64,000 nucleotides of DNA, from positions 1 to 64,000 of the forward strand of contig WBMZ01006374.1 of the NCBI GenBank assembly GCA_013400975.1. Direction: 5' to 3'. Position 1 is the first letter of the stretch. Each line of letters begins with the position of its first letter. The position numbers and the translations under genes were made by a program. This stretch comes from Atrichornis clamosus (lineage: Eukaryota > Chordata > Aves > Passeriformes > Menuridae). Of this stretch, positions 50,601 to 60,795 are shown in pieces. A model generated the notes under the pieces. That model was not told the origin of the DNA. It saw only the letters and a list, made by a program, of their open reading frames with translations, and did not search any database.

Positions 50601-52125
50601 GTATGCAAACATTTTGCAGCTCTCAAAACAAAAACATCTCAAGCCCTTCGTATAAAATCTCTTGGACTCTGATATTCTCTAATTGTTGTCTTGCATAAAA
50701 ACAAAACGATTCAATGTTGAAATGGAACCAATGTTGAATGTCAAACTGGTCTTTTAAAGGTTGGGGGAGGGTTTAACCTTTTTTTCAATAAAATGTCTAA
50801 AATGTAATGTTCAGTTCATCTAATGATCAATTTTTCTTCTACATTTCAAGATCTGCAATAACCCACCAAATCCTCTACTTATCTCCCAGTGTGCTGACTT
50901 TTGTAAAAAATGTAGCCCTTCAAGCTACAAAATGAGAGAGGAAAATCAGACAGCACACAATAAAGTCTATAAAATCATAAACAGTATAGGGGAAGCAAAT
51001 AGAAAAGAATTAGTCATTACTTCTCACAGCTAAGAACTGGGGTGCACCCAATTATGAGGCAGCAGGGTTAAAATAGCCCATAAGAAACACTTGTACAAAG
51101 AATAACTAAATTATGCAACTTAGTGCACAGCAGGTAGCAGAGACCAGGAATATAAATGGATTGTAAACACGATTGGACGCATTTACAGGACAGTTCTACG
51201 GAGGACTGCCAGGCACATCGGATTGGGAAGTCCCTAACAGGCTAGCTGGCCAGGGCTTGGGAAGGCAGAGGTCCCTCTCCATGTTTCTCCCTCCTGACCA
51301 ATACCATGGGGATGTCGAGTCATGCCGGAACTGTAACGCCACCTTTGCAAAGGGAGGATCTTCATCAATGCAACATCACGGTGGGAATTACTCCTGGGAT
51401 CTCCTTCCCTGCCCGGGTCTGGCTGGAGATGCTAAAGGAAGATGCTGAGGAGAGCTCCTGGTCAGAGCAGTACCTCCAAACCCTAAGGGAATCACAGCAC
51501 TGCCGAGCCCTTGATCCGGACCACACGTGCAGCAAAAACAATCACCCTGATGAGTGATTACGTGTCTTTGTCTGGAAAGCCTCCTACCAAGGTGCACTTG
51601 TGTGTCTGGTGTGCAACAGGGCTGTAGATTAAGCTCTTTGTGTGTTTGACACTTCAGGGGCATTTAATTGCAGGGTAGGTAGAAAAAGGGGAAATTAAAA
51701 GACGGCCACAGGCTGGTTTGACAATGGTGACAAGAAGTGCCCTGTTCAGCAATAGGAACAGGCACCGGGAATCAACATGGGCACATAAATGTGAGCGGTC
51801 TTTAACTGTTGGCAAAGACCAGAGCAGAAGTTTTCAACCATTTCTTGATTTATGGACCCTTAACTCTTCCAATGGAGAGGTGATCACCTGTAACAGTGAA
51901 TTAAAGCCTCCTGACAATAGGGTTTTTTCAACTGCCTTTCAGGCACCCTTTAGGGAGGTGGCTCAGAGACCCTCTGGGACATTCAGCCCAGGTGGAAACC
52001 TACTGGCATAGGAATGAGCAAAAGGACAGGGATAGGTTGTGTCCAAGCTCAGGGTTTAGATTTGCCATCCCATCCCCATTTCCTGTCTAACTGCGGTAAA
52101 AGAATAATTTTTAAAAGCCTTCATT
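50601..52125. other. Non-coding stretch, nothing recognised
   Basis: Frames up to 97 codons occur, several overlapping on opposite strands. No domain, RNA or repeat family was recognised. Confidence 0.5.
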
Positions 52126-52129
52126 TTCC

Positions 52130-52235
52130 TTCATAGTTTTAAGGCTAAAAAGGACTATTAGATCATTTGTTCTGACCTTTTACATCTACAGGCCATCACA
52201 CTTCCTCCAGTTTACGAGTACCTCCATAAAATAAG
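52130..52235 (-). mobile_element. Ancient CR1-type LINE 3'-end fragment
   Basis: Plus-strand text AAGGCTAAAAAGGACTATTA, GATCATTTGTTCTGACC, then ACATCTACAGGCCATCACAC follows the reverse complement of old CR1 3' ends (aagg..aagggaccattagatcatctagtctgacctcctg...acaggccat), as I recall them. It is well diverged. Confidence 0.6.
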
Positions 52236-52575
52236 AGCCCATATTAATTTCAATCACCTCTGAGGGAAATAAACCTGCTCCAGTCAGAAAAGGATCTCTC
52301 TGAGGTTCGCCACCCTTTACACTCTCACCATTCACATCCTTTCTAATTACTGTACTATTTTCCCTCTGTATATCCATGAAGGCATTGTTAAAATACTGGG
52401 AATAGAAGTTTAAATTACAGTAGCACCCCATTTTGGTCACACTTCACATAGTAAAAAAGATTCCCAATGGAAAGATTTGGACAGCCTAACCAGACAAGGG
52501 GAGAAAAACACCCACCAAAAAAAAAAAAAGAAAAGAAAAAGGGAGAAATCCCTGTTCTCCCCAGCTTACATAAAC

Positions 52576-52692
52576 CCTAAGAGATTAAACGACTGGTCAA
52601 AAGTCACCCCAAAGTTGGTGGCAGAGATGGAGCTGAAACCTACTTTCTCAAGTCAAATCCAGAGTTTTAATCACCAGAACACCCTTCCTCTC
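52576..52692 (-). mobile_element. MIR-like SINE fragment
   Basis: Landmarks on the plus strand are GAGATTAAACGACTGGTCAA, AAGTCACCCCAAAGTTGGTG, GCAGAGATGGAGCTGAAACC and GTTTTAATCACCAGAACACC. These match the reverse-complement MIR order of 'taagtgacttgcccaaggtcac', 'ggcagagctggg' and 'taaccactagacca'. It ends about 170 bp before the CpG island. Confidence 0.75.
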
Positions 52693-52857
52693 CCTTCATT
52701 GCTTTCATTTATCATTTCAGCCTAGGCAGACTCCATCGAAATGATGGCTTTGTGAAGCATAGAAACACAGTTTTACGGGCAATAAACAATAAATATGAAC
52801 CTGAGAGACATCTCCGGGAAACCTCCATACCAAAAAAGAGTCCTTTCTCCCTTTTTT

Positions 52858-53190
52858 CCCCCCGCCCAGAGGATGGCAAACCCCTTCCCCTGCCGCCCTG
52901 CCCGCACCTCCGTGCCGGGCCGAGCCCGCTGCCAGTGCCGCGGCCGCGCCAGCTCCCCTGCGCGGCACGGTGGCTGCGGGATGGCAGCGAGCTCCCCTGC
53001 TCCCTGCCAAGATGACAAAGTCCTGGCTGGCTCGGCCGCCGCCTCTGCCAGCGTACCAGGGAATCGGCTGTGCGGTTCCATTTAAGCGCCGCTCACTAAT
53101 TATTAACTGTGGGCTCAGCATTCAGGGCGCAGACAATGGGATCAGCCAGGCACCGCTCCACGGGCGGGGGGGCACCGCAGTCAGCACGGG
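52858..53190. promoter_or_regulatory. CpG island
   Basis: I count about 30 CpGs in about 330 bases. The segment is clearly GC-rich, against a CpG-poor background, and meets the usual length and CpG-density idea of an island. Its right part contains a TAATTATTAA core (about 53,098-53,107) that sits oddly in such GC-rich DNA. Chance frames cross it on both strands (134 and 102 codons minus; 96 and 97 plus). With no gene recognised it is an orphan island: the promoter of an unrecognised transcript, or a CpG-rich enhancer. Confidence 0.65.
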
Positions 53191-53194
53191 TTTC

Positions 53195-54845
53195 TTTTTA
53201 ATTATTGTGCAGTGGAATCAGGCCTGGAGAAGCGATTTGAAAAGTATACAAAATTCTGATTAATAACCACAACGGTTTGGGGTTTTTTTTAATAGTGTTC
53301 CTCTGGGTCCCCTCCCACAGGATAGCAACTGTTCTTTCTGTAACTCCAAAACCTGCACACACTTTAAAAAAAAAAAAACCAAGATACTTATTTTGTATTA
53401 CAGGACTACTCCACAATAACAATGAATTATGCGGAGTTGGGGCCAAAACCCATTTCTGGATCCAGATATAAACTTTGAGGATGATGGATGATCCTATGTT
53501 ATTGCACCCCTGGGAAAGACATAAACCTCTCCACAGGTTGGAAGGGCTCTGTTGTGGACTGATGTCCAGGCTTTAAAGTTTCAGGCCTTTGCTTGGTACT
53601 ACACTTTGCTTTGTGTAAAGGCTGAACTCCTGTGGTATCTGTGTTAGCTCCTCTCCCAGGGGATTTGTGCAGGGAAGGGTTGTCTTTATCTCCTCTGGCA
53701 TTTGTGTCTCGCTGGCTCTGTTACTTTTGAACTGCAGAACTACACACTGCATCAGGTTTGCTGTGAAAGTGGCTCCATGCTCATTCAGAAATTGGGTGCT
53801 TCTTAACAACACTTAAGGTGATTTTCCAAGATGTTTCCTTTTTTCTAACAGCTTATTGATTAATATATTTTCATTGCAGAGAGACATTGTGACAGTTTTG
53901 TTCAAAATAGTAGGAGGAAGGAAAAAAAAATTAATCAAGGTCTTTAGAAAATAACATTTCATCCTGGAAAGGGTTTGCTCCACATGACAGAATCCTTCAT
54001 TATGATCTCTGATTGCTCCTATCAGAGGACACACCTCAGGCAGGAGCTGGAGCCTCCTTTCCCATAGTTTTCCCAGCAGTGGAAACACATGATTTGCATT
54101 AGGGACAGGGGACAGTGTCCCATGGCCTCACCTGGGGGGTTCAGTGTTCAGGAACCGGCAGCCCCACCGTGAGCTGATGGGTACCCTGGGGAGGCAGCAA
54201 TACAGAGCATGTGAGCAGGGGCTATCATAACCAGGGATAAGGAAAAACACATGCTGGAGCAGGTCCCAGGGCAAGGATTAGAGAAAACGGGCTGCCGTAT
54301 CTCACAGAGCAAGTGCGTGTCAGGGTCTGAAAGCGAGCTCAACCCTTTGGTGTGGGAGCCTCGTGCTGTACCTGCAATGAAGCCTTTCCGGCAAATGGAG
54401 ACATCAGAAGGAGATGACATTCCCCAGGGGATGGCAAAATGTTATATGAATCACACCCGACTCCACTCAGAAACATCTCTCTCAGGTCTGAGTGGAATTC
54501 TATACTGAAGGCATATATTTTTACATTAAGATTTCTGTTTCTTTCACTTTCAATACCTTGGAAGTGCTTTTTCACTAAGCAGTTATTAAAAAGAAGAAAG
54601 ATATAGTCTCGTACCTGAGTAATACTTCTTCCCCAATATTACTCAATTTATCCAGGTGATAGTCCCTCCTCTTCTTCCTCGACCCTACCAGTTTAGAGCC
54701 TTGACACATTTCGACCCAGTTCCCAGTGCTTCCGACACTCTGCTTTGCTCCCACACCAACCAGCGCGCAGCAGGGATCCCCAGTTCACACGGGCTCCCTT
54801 CTCACCTCTCACCCAGGGGCTGTGCTGGGAGGGGGAAAGAGTCCC
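53195..54845. other. Non-coding stretch, nothing recognised
   Basis: An A-run lies near 53,365-53,378. Frames under 95 codons lack domains. No first exon could be recognised next to the CpG island. Confidence 0.5.
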
Positions 54846-54849
54846 CTAA

Positions 54850-55380
54850 AATGACAGTAGGAATTGTTGATACCTTTTCAGGCTGTACCAGGCTCTTAGC
54901 GCCACGATTCCTCACATCCATCTGTGGCAAGGCATTGTGGGGTATTGTGTTTGACTCTCAACAAACTGTGTTGCTAGGACGACGTTTATTATGATACATA
55001 ATGTGAATAAAGGATGAAACTGTACACAGCGTGCTGATTTGCTATAACTGTCATCTGTGATGATAGTCTCTAGTTTATACCTCAAATGAATTTTGCATGG
55101 ATGGTACCGATGCTACCGAGTGCTGCAGAGGTGTATTTTACAAAGCTGCCTGGGCCTGGCATGAAGATCATGCCACTTTAAACAGCGAATCTGTTATTGT
55201 GATGTTTGTGAGAGGAGAACAAGTGGGAAAGTCACTTTCAAGTGCAGCTCAGTGCTCTTTTAATGAGGAATGGGGTCTTCTTCAGAGTCAGCCAACTACT
55301 GAGGAGGAGCTGACACCCTTAGTAGTCAACATCCTCAAAACAGCTGACAGCTCCAGATAAATCAGTTTGTGTACTTCCTC
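54850..55380. promoter_or_regulatory. Candidate regulatory block containing an 87-codon frame
   Basis: A repeat-free block includes GTTGCTAGGACGAC (about 54,969), a loose X-box match. The plus-strand frame 55,097-55,360 gives 87 residues with balanced composition. It lacks a signal peptide or membrane segment and matches no family I know. I see no splice-site pair or promoter that would make it a gene. Confidence 0.25.
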
Positions 55381-55441
55381 CCCTTCTCATATCACCTGCG
55401 GTGACAGGAAGGCACTAATTTCCTTTGAGAGGGAGAGAGAT

Positions 55442-55459
55442 GGATGCACGCGTGCATCC
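55442..55459. repeat. Perfect 18-bp palindrome
   Basis: GGATGCACGCGTGCATCC is its own reverse complement with no spacer. The centre GCACGCGTGC is alternating purine-pyrimidine, apt for cruciform or left-handed DNA. Confidence 0.95.
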
Positions 55460-55757
55460 TGGGCATGTTGATCCTTCAGTGTAAAATTAACAAAAACAGA
55501 GGCCAGGGAGAACTGGGAATAGGCACAGCACTTTGTCAAGAGGAAGACTTTGCCGTGGTACGGCCCCATATTCATCATATGCTAATTTACAAATGTGCAT
55601 ACGGAGCAGCCACGTTGCATCAGGCCCTGGAAGGAGCAGCTGTGACAAACACGGCGTTTGGTCACCCGACTGCCCAGTTCGCAGCCGTAATTCTCCTCCA
55701 CACCGCACAAGATTTCACATCTGGGGGGCTGCCATGTGGCACGTGACACTGGCCGCG

Positions 55758-55771
55758 TGCGCAGGTGGCAC
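55758..55771 (+). promoter_or_regulatory. Possible CTCF core site
   Basis: TGCGCAGGTGGCAC matches the last 11 positions of the commonly used CTCF core CCASYAGRKGGCRS exactly and misses the first three. A match of this quality occurs by chance fairly often. Confidence 0.3.
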
Positions 55772-56885
55772 TTGGGTGCACCGCTGGGTCCCACAGCTGG
55801 ACACAGCTCAGCCCTGCGTGTACACCCACCTCGGAGGAGTCCACACTTGTGACCCTTGAACGGGGCCATCCCAGTCAGAGCAGAAGCAATTTCTGTTCAG
55901 TGGCAAAGGCACTGAAATGCTGCTGTTGCAGATGACAGTCCCAGTGCTGCACCTGAAGAGCCGCGTGCCTGGGACCTGCAGCACCCTTTGGGGTTGATCA
56001 GGAGGCACTCACTTGTTTATCAGTCACTCACTGCAATCGATGGGGAGTTAAGTACTGCCTGTACCCTCTTGCACAGACAATCCTCGCCGCACACTTCCTG
56101 AATTCATTACTCTGACACTGCCACAAGGCTGAATGATGCTATAAAAATTACACACTGCAGGCTGTTAAAAGCATTGCGCCCTCCTTGAAAAGAAACGCAC
56201 CCGGAAAAGCCCTCAGATAAAACCACGGAGGAATTTCTCCCGGTAGGCGATGCAGCTCACAACTTTCCCCTGGGCCCAGAAACCTCTCGTGGCAGTTTGA
56301 GCAGGGCTGGCTGCACTCGTTTTGTGCCATTACTTCTGAGAGTCAGCTCATCCCACCTCCTTCACTGAACTGCCACGTTTCCAGAGACAGGCTCTGACAC
56401 GAGCTGAAACAAGGCAGAAACAAAAGACACCTAACCTGTTTACGGGGATGTGAACCACTCGCTGTGACCCTGTTTCAGGGAGGATCTGGCCCAAAACCCA
56501 GACTTTCACTGTCCAGGGCTGAAGAGAGGCTGTCTCCCCTGCCTGTGCTCAGTGCACACGACATTTAAGCTGAATTTAAGAGTTCCTCTCCTGCACAAGG
56601 ACCTTTTAATGAAAAGAAAAAAAATAAGAAGAAAAAACAAACAAACCAGACTCTAAAAATATAGACAAGCATCTGAGTTCCTCAGGTCTCAATTTCTCCC
56701 TTCCTAAGCTGACAGTAACCTCAGTGTTGCTTCATGCATCAGGTTACCTTAGTGAAACCACTGATGATCCCATCATTTATATAATGGGATACGATTGGCG
56801 TGCCCAGATGAGACAAGTCACAGCAAAAATGTCTGAAAGGAGGTATTTGCCTGACAACCACGTTAAAAACACTTGTAGATTTACA
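55772..56885. other. Non-coding stretch, nothing recognised
   Basis: Short frames occur on both strands. No gene, RNA or repeat family was recognised. Confidence 0.5.
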
Positions 56886-56887
56886 TT

Positions 56888-56990
56888 TTTATATAAATAT
56901 ATATCACTATATATGCAAACAAAAAACTATAAATATATCGATACATGCATGCATGTGTGCACACACATATGTATAATCACATACATATGC
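56888..56990. repeat. AT- and CA-rich simple repeat
   Basis: Interrupted ATAT units pass into ATACATGCATGCATGTGTGC and ACACACATATG units. A 195-codon plus-strand frame (56,724-57,311) runs through it and is taken as chance, since part of it is this repeat. Confidence 0.8.
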
Positions 56991-57545
56991 TCCAGTGGTT
57001 TTCCAGCTAAACTACTGCCATGTGTTGTACATTATCCCAGGGCACAGAGCAGAAAGGCTGAAACCCACCTCTGGGGGCAGGGGATTCTGAAGCCAATTTC
57101 TCCTGGACCAGAAATCCAGACAGTCACTCTGTGCACAGACCCAATGCCCACGGTGAGCTTGGCACTGCCCAAGCACAGGGAAGTTCAGCAGCACAGAGCC
57201 CCACAAAACCAACAAGGACATTTTTGTCACCCCTGGGGTTGCACAGCATGCTGGAGATGCTGTCCCCACGAAGCCACACTGCTCTGCAAGTGCCAGTGCC
57301 TGTTTGGGTGATGCAGAATAACACCACTCTGAGCAGAAGCATTTGCTTCCATTCCAGTTTCATAGAAGCTGGGTTGTTTCTTTCTTGCACCACTGAGTAT
57401 TTCAGTGGAAAAGCTCTTTTGTGTGTAAATAACTATTAGGTGCTATTTTTTTATAAGCAAAGAAAATTCATAAAATAAAGCAGACAGAATTCATTTATAT
57501 GAAAAATAGAGGGATTAAACATAGCCAATAAATTACAATAAACTG
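56991..57545. other. Non-coding stretch, nothing recognised
   Basis: Overlapping frames of 85-102 codons on both strands have no domain. Confidence 0.5.
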
Positions 57546-57549
57546 TCCA

Positions 57550-58090
57550 CAGTGAACAATGCTACCAGATGACCATAATGGAGATCCACTGCTCTTGTGC
57601 TTTTATTAAAAGAACAAAGCACTGCAATTAAATGTAAAATCCGGTAATATGTCATCGTACCTTAAGCATCCTTTTCTCATTCATTGAACACTGTCCTCTG
57701 ATTTAATTGAAGCCTCTGGTCCCTTTGAGACAGCAATAGTCCTTACTCTAGGCCAAGTTTAGCATTTCATTATTTAGTAATCTGAGATGGAGTCATGCTA
57801 TTGACTCTCAAGCAATCCTCTTTGCTTCTTATAACAAAAAGGATGCCCACAGAAATAATTGATACCACATTCTACTCTCTAGTAAATCGTCCCTTAGTGG
57901 ATTGTGAAAAGAGGTTTTAGATTTAGACTTAAGAATAACAAAAGTTGGGTATATTTTTCACTGATGACCCCCATATGACATGTCCATAACCCCTTTCACA
58001 GCAGGAATGTTGGCCTAAAGGCATTTTAGCAGCTAAAATGAGTGACTAGAGGCCTTCCAGGTTTTGTTATATATATTCGGTACATAAGTG
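57550..58090. promoter_or_regulatory. AT-rich candidate regulatory block
   Basis: More than 500 bases have no open frame over 60 codons and no recognisable repeat, with many ATTA/TAAT cores (for example CATTATTTAGTAATC near 57,768-57,782). The enhancer-like reading is inference. Confidence 0.3.
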
Positions 58091-58300
58091 ATGCCTTCGT
58101 GCAGAAAAGTCATTTTTTTCTATAGAACAACTCACTGTAGACCTGATCCGGCCAAAAGCCGACGCTCTCCTCGCTGCTATCGGGCAGCCATCGGTGCTTA
58201 GCACCTCGTAAAGGCAATCAGCACCTTGCAGATTCATTGCAGCTCTGCAGGCTGGAAATGGACTGGAGCAGAGCGCGGTGTTTTCTTTGGTACGTCAAAC

Positions 58301-58364
58301 AACCCAGGTGAGTCAGGGACCAGATCCAAAATAACCCAAGTGACTCAGGGACCAGATCTGAGCC
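58301..58364. repeat. 32-bp tandem duplication carrying two AP-1 sites
   Basis: Units 58,301-58,332 and 58,333-58,364 share AACCCA.GTGA.TCAGGG and then GACCAGATC. Each carries a consensus AP-1 heptamer: TGAGTCA at 58,309-58,315 and TGACTCA at 58,341-58,347. The second halves of the units have diverged. Confidence 0.85.
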
Positions 58365-59305
58365 GAGGCCCCCACGTTCCCCGAGGTTGGAGAGAGCATT
58401 AACAAGTTTCCCAGCTCCAAAACACCCTTATCTTTCAGAAGCCTTTGGGATTTCCATCCCTCCCTGTTCTAAGTGGAGCTTTGCTCCCTGCAGCTTGCCA
58501 TAAAGGGATGGTACTGCATCCTCAGCCCCAGCTCCTCAGCTGGCTACCCAAGCCTCACTGGAGCTGCCCAGGCAGGAGCTCCCCTGGTGACAGTGGTGGT
58601 GGTGGATGCGCCATCACTCCTCTGTCACCTCCCCATCAGCACAGAAACAGCCCCACAGCCACCAGCCCGGGCTGGAAGAGCCACAGCCACACACATCCCA
58701 CACACCTTTCCCACAGAATGCTGCACGAGGATGTCCCAAGCCACAGCTGCTCCCAGAGGATTCCCAGTTGGAGGGCTGAGCCTACTCTCCCTTTTCATCA
58801 GTAACATCAGATTATGCTTGCACAACTGCACGGGGTGATAGTCTAACAGATATAAGCACCTCCTGACTTTGCCCAATTTGCAGGGACACCAGAACATCCC
58901 TTCCTCCCTTCACTAATTCCTGCCAGGACTTTGTGGTGGAAAGACTTAGTGCACAGACCTCACTGCCGGTGTCTTCTTCACTGTCATACAAACGTGCTCC
59001 TCACCTAAAAGCTGGTTATCACAGAGGGGAGTTGTATAGACCTGGGGGTGCAGCCAGGATTAGGACACCAGCCCTCCCACAAGACAATTCACAAGTCAAA
59101 GAGAAAATATTACCCTGACACCTCCTTGCTTTTGTCCTCTGGCACCTCTTGCTCCCTGGAGCATCGAAAAAAGTGAATTTTCCCTAACTTTGAAAGCCCA
59201 GTGGCGAAAAGCGGCTGTTTCATCTGGAGATCCGCGACATCATTACCAGGCAATGCAAGCACAAAGCCAAGCTGGGGAGACAGAGTTCCCCCCAATAAAC
59301 TTGCA
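58365..59305. other. Non-coding stretch, nothing recognised
   Basis: Overlapping frames of 119 and 121 codons (58,445 and 58,473) are in a proline- and serine-rich reading of C-rich DNA. No domain was recognised. Confidence 0.5.
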
Positions 59306-59311
59306 CGGTTT

Positions 59312-59327
59312 CCATTAATATTAATGG
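59312..59327. repeat. Perfect 16-bp AT-rich palindrome
   Basis: CCATTAATATTAATGG is its own reverse complement. It is built on TTAATATTAA, a motif that recurs at 59,711 and 59,839. Confidence 0.9.
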
Positions 59328-59409
59328 GAATTACACAGGTGTATTGGGAAATAGCCCCTTCGCAGGGCTGCGAATCTCACAGCCCTGACCTACGCCCATA
59401 AGCCTGCAC

Positions 59410-59960
59410 TCAAACTCCTCTGTCTGTAATTCTGTAATCTACTTGGCATGTTAAGCATTTCAAATTAAAAAGTGTCAGGGTCAGAGCCAAAACAATGCAT
59501 TATATGGGATAAGATTTTAATTCAGCCGGTCCTGGGAGAGACATGGGGAAGGAGGAGAAACTCATGCCAATTATTTTGCATTTTGGGAGAGTTATTTGAC
59601 TCCAGGACCAACCCATAGCAGGGCACTGTTCTATGAGTTTTGTTTTGTTTGTTTGCTTCTCTTCTCCCAGTACTCAAATTATCTCCAGGTCCTTAGATCC
59701 ATTAGACTAATTAATATTAAGAACATATGCATATGCAAATTAGGCCATGGTGCCCATATATTTCACTTTACGTGACAGCTTGAAGTGTAGTTGTGTGAGT
59801 CAATCAAATGCCATAAATTTGCTATGCACAAAAGATCATTAATATTAATTGGGGCATGGGCACTGTGCAGTAGCCCATGCCACCATTAGAAATGGACCCC
59901 TCACTTTAATTGTTCAGCAAATTCCTTTTTTAAATTTATTTTCCTAATTTTAAATCAGTA
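59410..59960. promoter_or_regulatory. Candidate enhancer with POU-dimer and TAAT sites
   Basis: At 59,727-59,740 lies ATGCATATGCAAAT. It combines 11 of 12 bases of the POU-dimer MORE motif (ATGCATATGCAT) with a perfect octamer ATGCAAAT (59,733-59,740). TTAATATTAA occurs at 59,711-59,720 and inside the 12-bp palindrome at 59,838-59,849. GAGTCAATCAAATG (about 59,798) resembles a PBX/HOX site. The block has no open frame over 60 codons and no repeat. Site clustering supports a developmental enhancer; function is inference. Confidence 0.42.
59847..59887. repeat. 15-bp inverted repeat with 11-nt loop
   Basis: AATTGGGGCATGGGC pairs with GCCCATGCCACCATT. The inner nine pairs are perfect and only two of the outer six mismatch. 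The stem is GC-rich beside AT-rich DNA. Confidence 0.8.
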
Positions 59961-60540
59961 CCTATGGCCTGATTAAAATATGTATTTTTTTTCCCAGGTA
60001 GTCTTCAGAACAGCATCAGAATTGTATTAAAAAATACCGAGCAGACCTTTTCTAAGACAGATGGCACACAATGAGGTTAAAAAAAGTATCTTGAGATCCA
60101 ACCAGCAAGAACAAAAAAAAAAATTGCTTGCATTGTTGTTTTCATTATCTTGCTTCTGTCATTTCATGAGCTTTGTATCTTGCAAGGAAAGAAAGAAGGG
60201 AGAAAAACTGTGAAATTAATCTTTTGTGCATGGCCTGATAAAGAAGAGACATGCTCAGACAAAAGATAGACTGAGAGAAGGTACCGTGATTGATGACTAA
60301 AGTAAAGGTGTCAGAAGAGTATTATGTAAATTACTGGAGGCACAGACCATTTCAGAGAGAATGAGAGGGAGAGGGGAAGCCAGGGAGAGAGAGAAAAAAA
60401 GGACTGCAGAGTCGATGTCACCAAGACACTGGTCCCCAAGCGCCAATTTCTTGCCATCTTTCATCTGCTCAGACAAGCTCACCTCACTTTCTATTTGGTT
60501 TGCACAGTGTAACAAAGGAGGAAAAAACCTGTCAACATTA
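59961..60540. other. Non-coding stretch with a GA-rich tract
   Basis: A GA-rich purine tract at 60,353-60,402 (interrupted by T and CC) lies just before the CpG-rich patch. Otherwise nothing was recognised. Confidence 0.5.
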
Positions 60541-60544
60541 GCAT

Positions 60545-60795
60545 GAGCGCAGCCCAAAAGCGGGGTTCGAGCACGCAGCGCCTGAAGTGAGGCGGCGAGA
60601 CGGGAACTTTAAGGCAGCCTCGGCGCTCGTACGTGTGTGTGTCTGTGCCGAGTCCGTTCCCTCTGCTATTTTGTGCCACGACAGGGATTCAGGCAGGCAG
60701 AGCCAGGGTGTTTCTCTGTGTTTGATCCCCTGTTGCCCTGGCACGCCCCTGGTCCGACACACGCTCGTCCCTACACGGACCCGCCGGCAGGACAG
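60545..60795. promoter_or_regulatory. CpG-rich patch, weak CpG island
   Basis: I count about 22 CpGs in about 250 bases, well above the flanks. A 128-codon plus-strand frame (60,587-60,973) overlaps minus-strand frames and has no domain. It could be a small orphan island or promoter; no transcript was recognised. Confidence 0.45.

Noticed and set aside
56724..57311. Longest plus-strand open frame (195 codons)
   Set aside because: It runs through an AT/CA simple repeat, has no domain, and is overlapped by minus-strand frames of 85-89 codons. Length is within chance for 64 kb in six frames.
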